The notes under the pieces were generated by a model. That model was not told the DNA's origin. It saw nothing but the letters and a program-made list of their open reading frames with translations, and did no database searches. Below, piece by piece: positions 12,675 through 14,986 of a DNA stretch of 14,986 nt (position 1 is the first letter of the stretch; every line of letters starts with the position of its first letter). Location of the stretch: the NCBI GenBank assembly GCA_023228125.1, contig JALOBT010000052.1:1-14986 (forward strand), in the 5' to 3' direction. This stretch comes from Candidatus Cloacimonadota bacterium (GTDB taxonomy: Bacteria; Cloacimonadota; Cloacimonadia; Cloacimonadales; Cloacimonadaceae). Made by a program: the position numbers and the translations under genes.

Positions 12675-14915
12675 CTATTTCAGCAAAAGCATTTTGTGGG
12701 TATAGGAATCAGACTCGGTATTGATGCGGATAAAATAGATACCGCTGCTAACGGGTCTATTGGCATTGTCTCTGCCATCCCACTTTATAGTGTTTATCCC
12801 AGCTTTGTAGGGCTTCATGCCTATTTCACGGACAACCTGACTCTTGATGTTATAGATGAGGATATTAGCTTCCGCTTTGGCCGTCAAAGTGAAAGAAATA
12901 TTGGTATTCGGATTGAAGGGATTAGGATAGTTTGACATGGTTCTAATAATGCTGACAGCACTATCGCTATCTCCGGAGCCATTTCCGTTTAGCTTCACCT
13001 GATAGAGGCCATCTTTTTCGGCGATGATCTGGCCATCATTAAAGGTAAAGTTATTCAGATCAAGTACCTCGTATGCGTAATGGCTGGAAGGCTGCGCTTT
13101 TGTACTATAGACGATCTCAAACGTGAGCGGAGAAGGATTTTCATAATCCGGATAAGCGAGAATCTGGCAGGGGAATGAATCTGGGTTCACCGCCCCGATG
13201 CATGTCCCATCCTGCAGTACACCGATTTCCTGTATGGTATCTGCATTATCAATATCTACTATGTCAATTACGACATAATCGGGGGTATCTTCCCAAGTGA
13301 AACATATCGCTTTTTCTTTACCTGCAGTTGGCAGTTCCGGAGCGTATGATCTATTCCAATTGAAACTGTTTTGATTATTCTTGAAGGTTACTATGTAGCC
13401 CCTCCCAAAGTCCATATTTTTGCCGCTTGTTGTCCAAGTGTAAAGAGGAACTCCAATGTTGAAGCCACCTTTTGGATTTACCGGCATAGCTCGATAGAAC
13501 CAATCCTCTGCTCTTACGGATAGTACATTAGACCAAGAATCTCCAAAAGCATCTCTGATATTCTGGGAAGGAAGCAAGGTGTAGCTAATCCAGTATGGTG
13601 TATTTGCTACAATTGAGGAAAGAAGCGGGTCGCTCAGCGCAGAGGGATCTACCAGACAAGCTTGTGTCATCGGCCCTGGATCCACAGAGGTATGTATTGA
13701 GGGTGAATCGCTGGCAAAAGTAAGCTTATAGAGTTGCTTCTGATTTAATGTGATCTCTACAGGGTACCATACTTCATTTATCCAGCGAATGATATCAAAA
13801 TAACCATCTCCGTAAGTAACTAAACCCAAACCGCCCCTATCCGTGTCAGTAAAGTAATTCAAAACATCAGACATCGGAGCTGTTCCAGGTGTCTTCATGA
13901 TAGGGAAACCCGTCCAGTTTACCCCTTGATGGAAACCAAGTTTATGGGTATATAAACCATCGGCATGGGCAAAATCAGGTAGTCTTACGATATTGCCAGT
14001 TGAGGAGATGAATACCAGTTCGTTATTTTCAATTTCATGGATCACTCGATCTGATTCCCAGTCAACATTACTTACATTAACTCCAGGTGTGTTGTCGTCT
14101 GGGAATTCGCTCATGACTCCAGCCAAGAAGTGATTTCTTTTGCCGTAGTCAACATCATAGTAATAGGCAAGGGGGTGATCATCATCATCTGTATTCCTGT
14201 ATGCATAGATGTCCAGTCCGTCAGAAAGGATGAAATTTATATGATCTCCATATGTATATGGTGCAGAATAAATTGGCAATAGCGCATTTTTTAGCCCCTG
14301 TAAAACATTGCCATTTTCCAGGTGAATATTTAGCATTATCCAAGAGAAATATGTTTCCGAATCGACATTTGTTTCAAGTGGATGTTCATCTATCCAGTTT
14401 GAATCAAGAGTATCAATAAGAGCAATGATGCTATCTGCAGAAACAGTCCCATTATGCATGAAACTGTAATCTCTTCCTTCATATTCCATTATAAATGGAT
14501 GTGGGTCTGGGATTGTTGGCGAACCACTTGATGCATTACGAACATGGCCCAATAGTATTCTGGGGGTATTCATAAACCGAATCATGGAAACCGTAGGATC
14601 ATACATGTCATCAGCATCGGCCTGAGCACTCCTCCTAACTATATGATTAGGATTCAATAGGGGTCCTGGGGCGCTGTAATCATACCAAGCTAAGCTCCAC
14701 CCATCGGGGTTTGTTGCTCCCAGTTGCTTCAATTTTTGCAAACATGGATTAGTGAAATTAATAAAAGTTGTATCATAAATAGCGAATTCGGATAGATGGT
14801 TACCGTTTAGGCCCATCAGAGCCATCATTCTACAGTCTGCGGATAGCAGAGATATAGCGAGAAAGAGTATTGCGAAAAGCACAATGGCTTTCAAGTGGTG
14901 ACGGTGTGATTCCAA
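12675..14915 (-). CDS. Exported class II glutamine-amidotransferase-like protein with sorting domain
   Basis: This encodes 746 residues. A signal peptide (AIVLFAILFLAISLLSA) is followed at once by DCRMMALMG, where Cys28 matches the N-terminal nucleophile of class II (Ntn) glutamine amidotransferases of the YafJ/EgtC group. Supporting motifs appear in the family order: DGWSLAWY (71-78), GHVRNASSG (123-131), HPF (139-141), HNG (154-156), DSETYFSW (185-192) and ILSDGLDIYAY (229-239). Residues about 320-650 resemble beta-rich modules of exported proteins (NWTGFPIM, GRGYIVTF). Residues 661-746 are the FlgD-like sorting domain (SNYPNPFNPN, SSGIYFIR, KMLLLK). The usual cytoplasmic family members are about 250 residues, so this is an exported, elongated version, probably an amidase or peptidase-like hydrolase; the substrate is unknown. 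The start is uncertain: no ATG precedes the signal peptide, TTG at 14915 is used here, and TTG at 14894 or GTG at 14882 are alternatives. None has a clear ribosome binding site. The 5' half reads as more AT-rich than the gyr genes. Confidence 0.85.
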   Translation of the reverse strand: MESHRHHLKAIVLFAILFLAISLLSADCRMMALMGLNGNHLSEFAIYDTTFINFTNPCLQKLKQLGATNPDGWSLAWYDYSAPGPLLNPNHIVRRSAQADADDMYDPTVSMIRFMNTPRILLGHVRNASSGSPTIPDPHPFIMEYEGRDYSFMHNGTVSADSIIALIDTLDSNWIDEHPLETNVDSETYFSWIMLNIHLENGNVLQGLKNALLPIYSAPYTYGDHINFILSDGLDIYAYRNTDDDDHPLAYYYDVDYGKRNHFLAGVMSEFPDDNTPGVNVSNVDWESDRVIHEIENNELVFISSTGNIVRLPDFAHADGLYTHKLGFHQGVNWTGFPIMKTPGTAPMSDVLNYFTDTDRGGLGLVTYGDGYFDIIRWINEVWYPVEITLNQKQLYKLTFASDSPSIHTSVDPGPMTQACLVDPSALSDPLLSSIVANTPYWISYTLLPSQNIRDAFGDSWSNVLSVRAEDWFYRAMPVNPKGGFNIGVPLYTWTTSGKNMDFGRGYIVTFKNNQNSFNWNRSYAPELPTAGKEKAICFTWEDTPDYVVIDIVDIDNADTIQEIGVLQDGTCIGAVNPDSFPCQILAYPDYENPSPLTFEIVYSTKAQPSSHYAYEVLDLNNFTFNDGQIIAEKDGLYQVKLNGNGSGDSDSAVSIIRTMSNYPNPFNPNTNISFTLTAKAEANILIYNIKSQVVREIGMKPYKAGINTIKWDGRDNANRPVSSGIYFIRINTESDSYTHKMLLLK

Positions 14916-14935
14916 TTTGAATTTCGCGTGTCGTG

Positions 14936-14959
14936 ATGGGCTTACCGGGTTAAGCCCAT
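14936..14959. repeat. Inverted repeat upstream of the amidotransferase-like gene
   Basis: ATGGGCTTA (14936-14944), loop CCGGGT, TAAGCCCAT (14951-14959) form a perfect 9-bp stem. Only weak T-rich sequence follows on the plus side (TCTGTGTT) and none on the minus side. It may be the terminator of a gene outside the window or a regulatory hairpin. Confidence 0.6.
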
Positions 14960-14969
14960 TCTGTGTTCC

Positions 14970-14982
14970 GGGGGGGGGGGGG
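14970..14982. other. Run of 13 G near the window end
   Basis: A homopolymer of 13 G with only TAAA after it is unlike anything else in the window. It lies about 55 bp upstream of a gene that lacks a normal start codon. Terminal poly-G is a known artefact in some sequencing chemistries and at assembly ends, so sequence right of about 14960 should be treated with caution. Confidence 0.7.
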
Positions 14983-14986
14983 TAAA

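Noticed and set aside
14828..14840. Lipobox at Cys28 of the exported amidotransferase-like protein
   Set aside because: The residue before Cys is Asp, which does not fit a lipobox. The surrounding motifs fit the amidotransferase nucleophile instead.

Overview
The window looks like part of a bacterial genome, most probably a Candidatus Cloacimonadota (WWE1) member or a relative in the Fibrobacterota-Chlorobiota-Bacteroidota neighbourhood. This is an inference. It rests on three neighbouring minus-strand reading frames that end in the same FlgD-like C-terminal sorting domain (YPNPF motif, a beta-sandwich, then SGIYFIR or SGLYYYR), and on a GyrA active-site loop (GEQVVYP) unlike that of Proteobacteria. 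No 16S gene or other marker confirms it.

Layout. Positions 1-870 (+) hold the 3' two thirds of a UDP-glucose 6-dehydrogenase gene. It converges on a minus-strand cluster that reads, in transcription order: a 16-codon mini-ORF with a consensus ribosome binding site (6061-6011), gyrB (5989-4091), gyrA (4079-1425) and a small lipoprotein gene overlapping the gyrA end (1480-887). gyrA carries one in-frame TAA at codon 139, where a Lys codon is expected. A 487-bp divergent intergenic region separates gyrB from a plus-strand gene at 6477-8948. That gene encodes an 823-residue fusion of four modules: CoA-disulfide-reductase-like flavoenzyme, rhodanese, TusA and DsrE. It looks like a complete sulfane-sulfur (persulfide) relay in one chain.

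Positions 8949-9842 contain no convincing gene but at least five kinds of repeat: a 21-unit 7-bp array, 55-bp tandem units each containing a hairpin, a strong intrinsic terminator, a 98-bp element with inverted ends, a 58-bp imperfect palindrome and a 12-unit 9-bp minisatellite. The minisatellite runs into the stop codon of a truncated sorting-domain fragment (10274-9834).

The right third (9834-14915, all minus strand) encodes exported proteins. They are the orphan C-terminal sorting domain, a beta-helix surface protein of 775 aa, and a 746-aa exported class II glutamine-amidotransferase-like protein whose nucleophile Cys lies at the predicted signal-peptide cleavage site. The last bases contain a 13-G run close to the window end, suspicious as a contig-end artefact.

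Overall the left half is housekeeping (DNA topology, sugar-nucleotide synthesis) plus sulfur redox. The right half is cell-surface or secreted material with signs of recombination. All calls come from reading the sequence; no database search was run.
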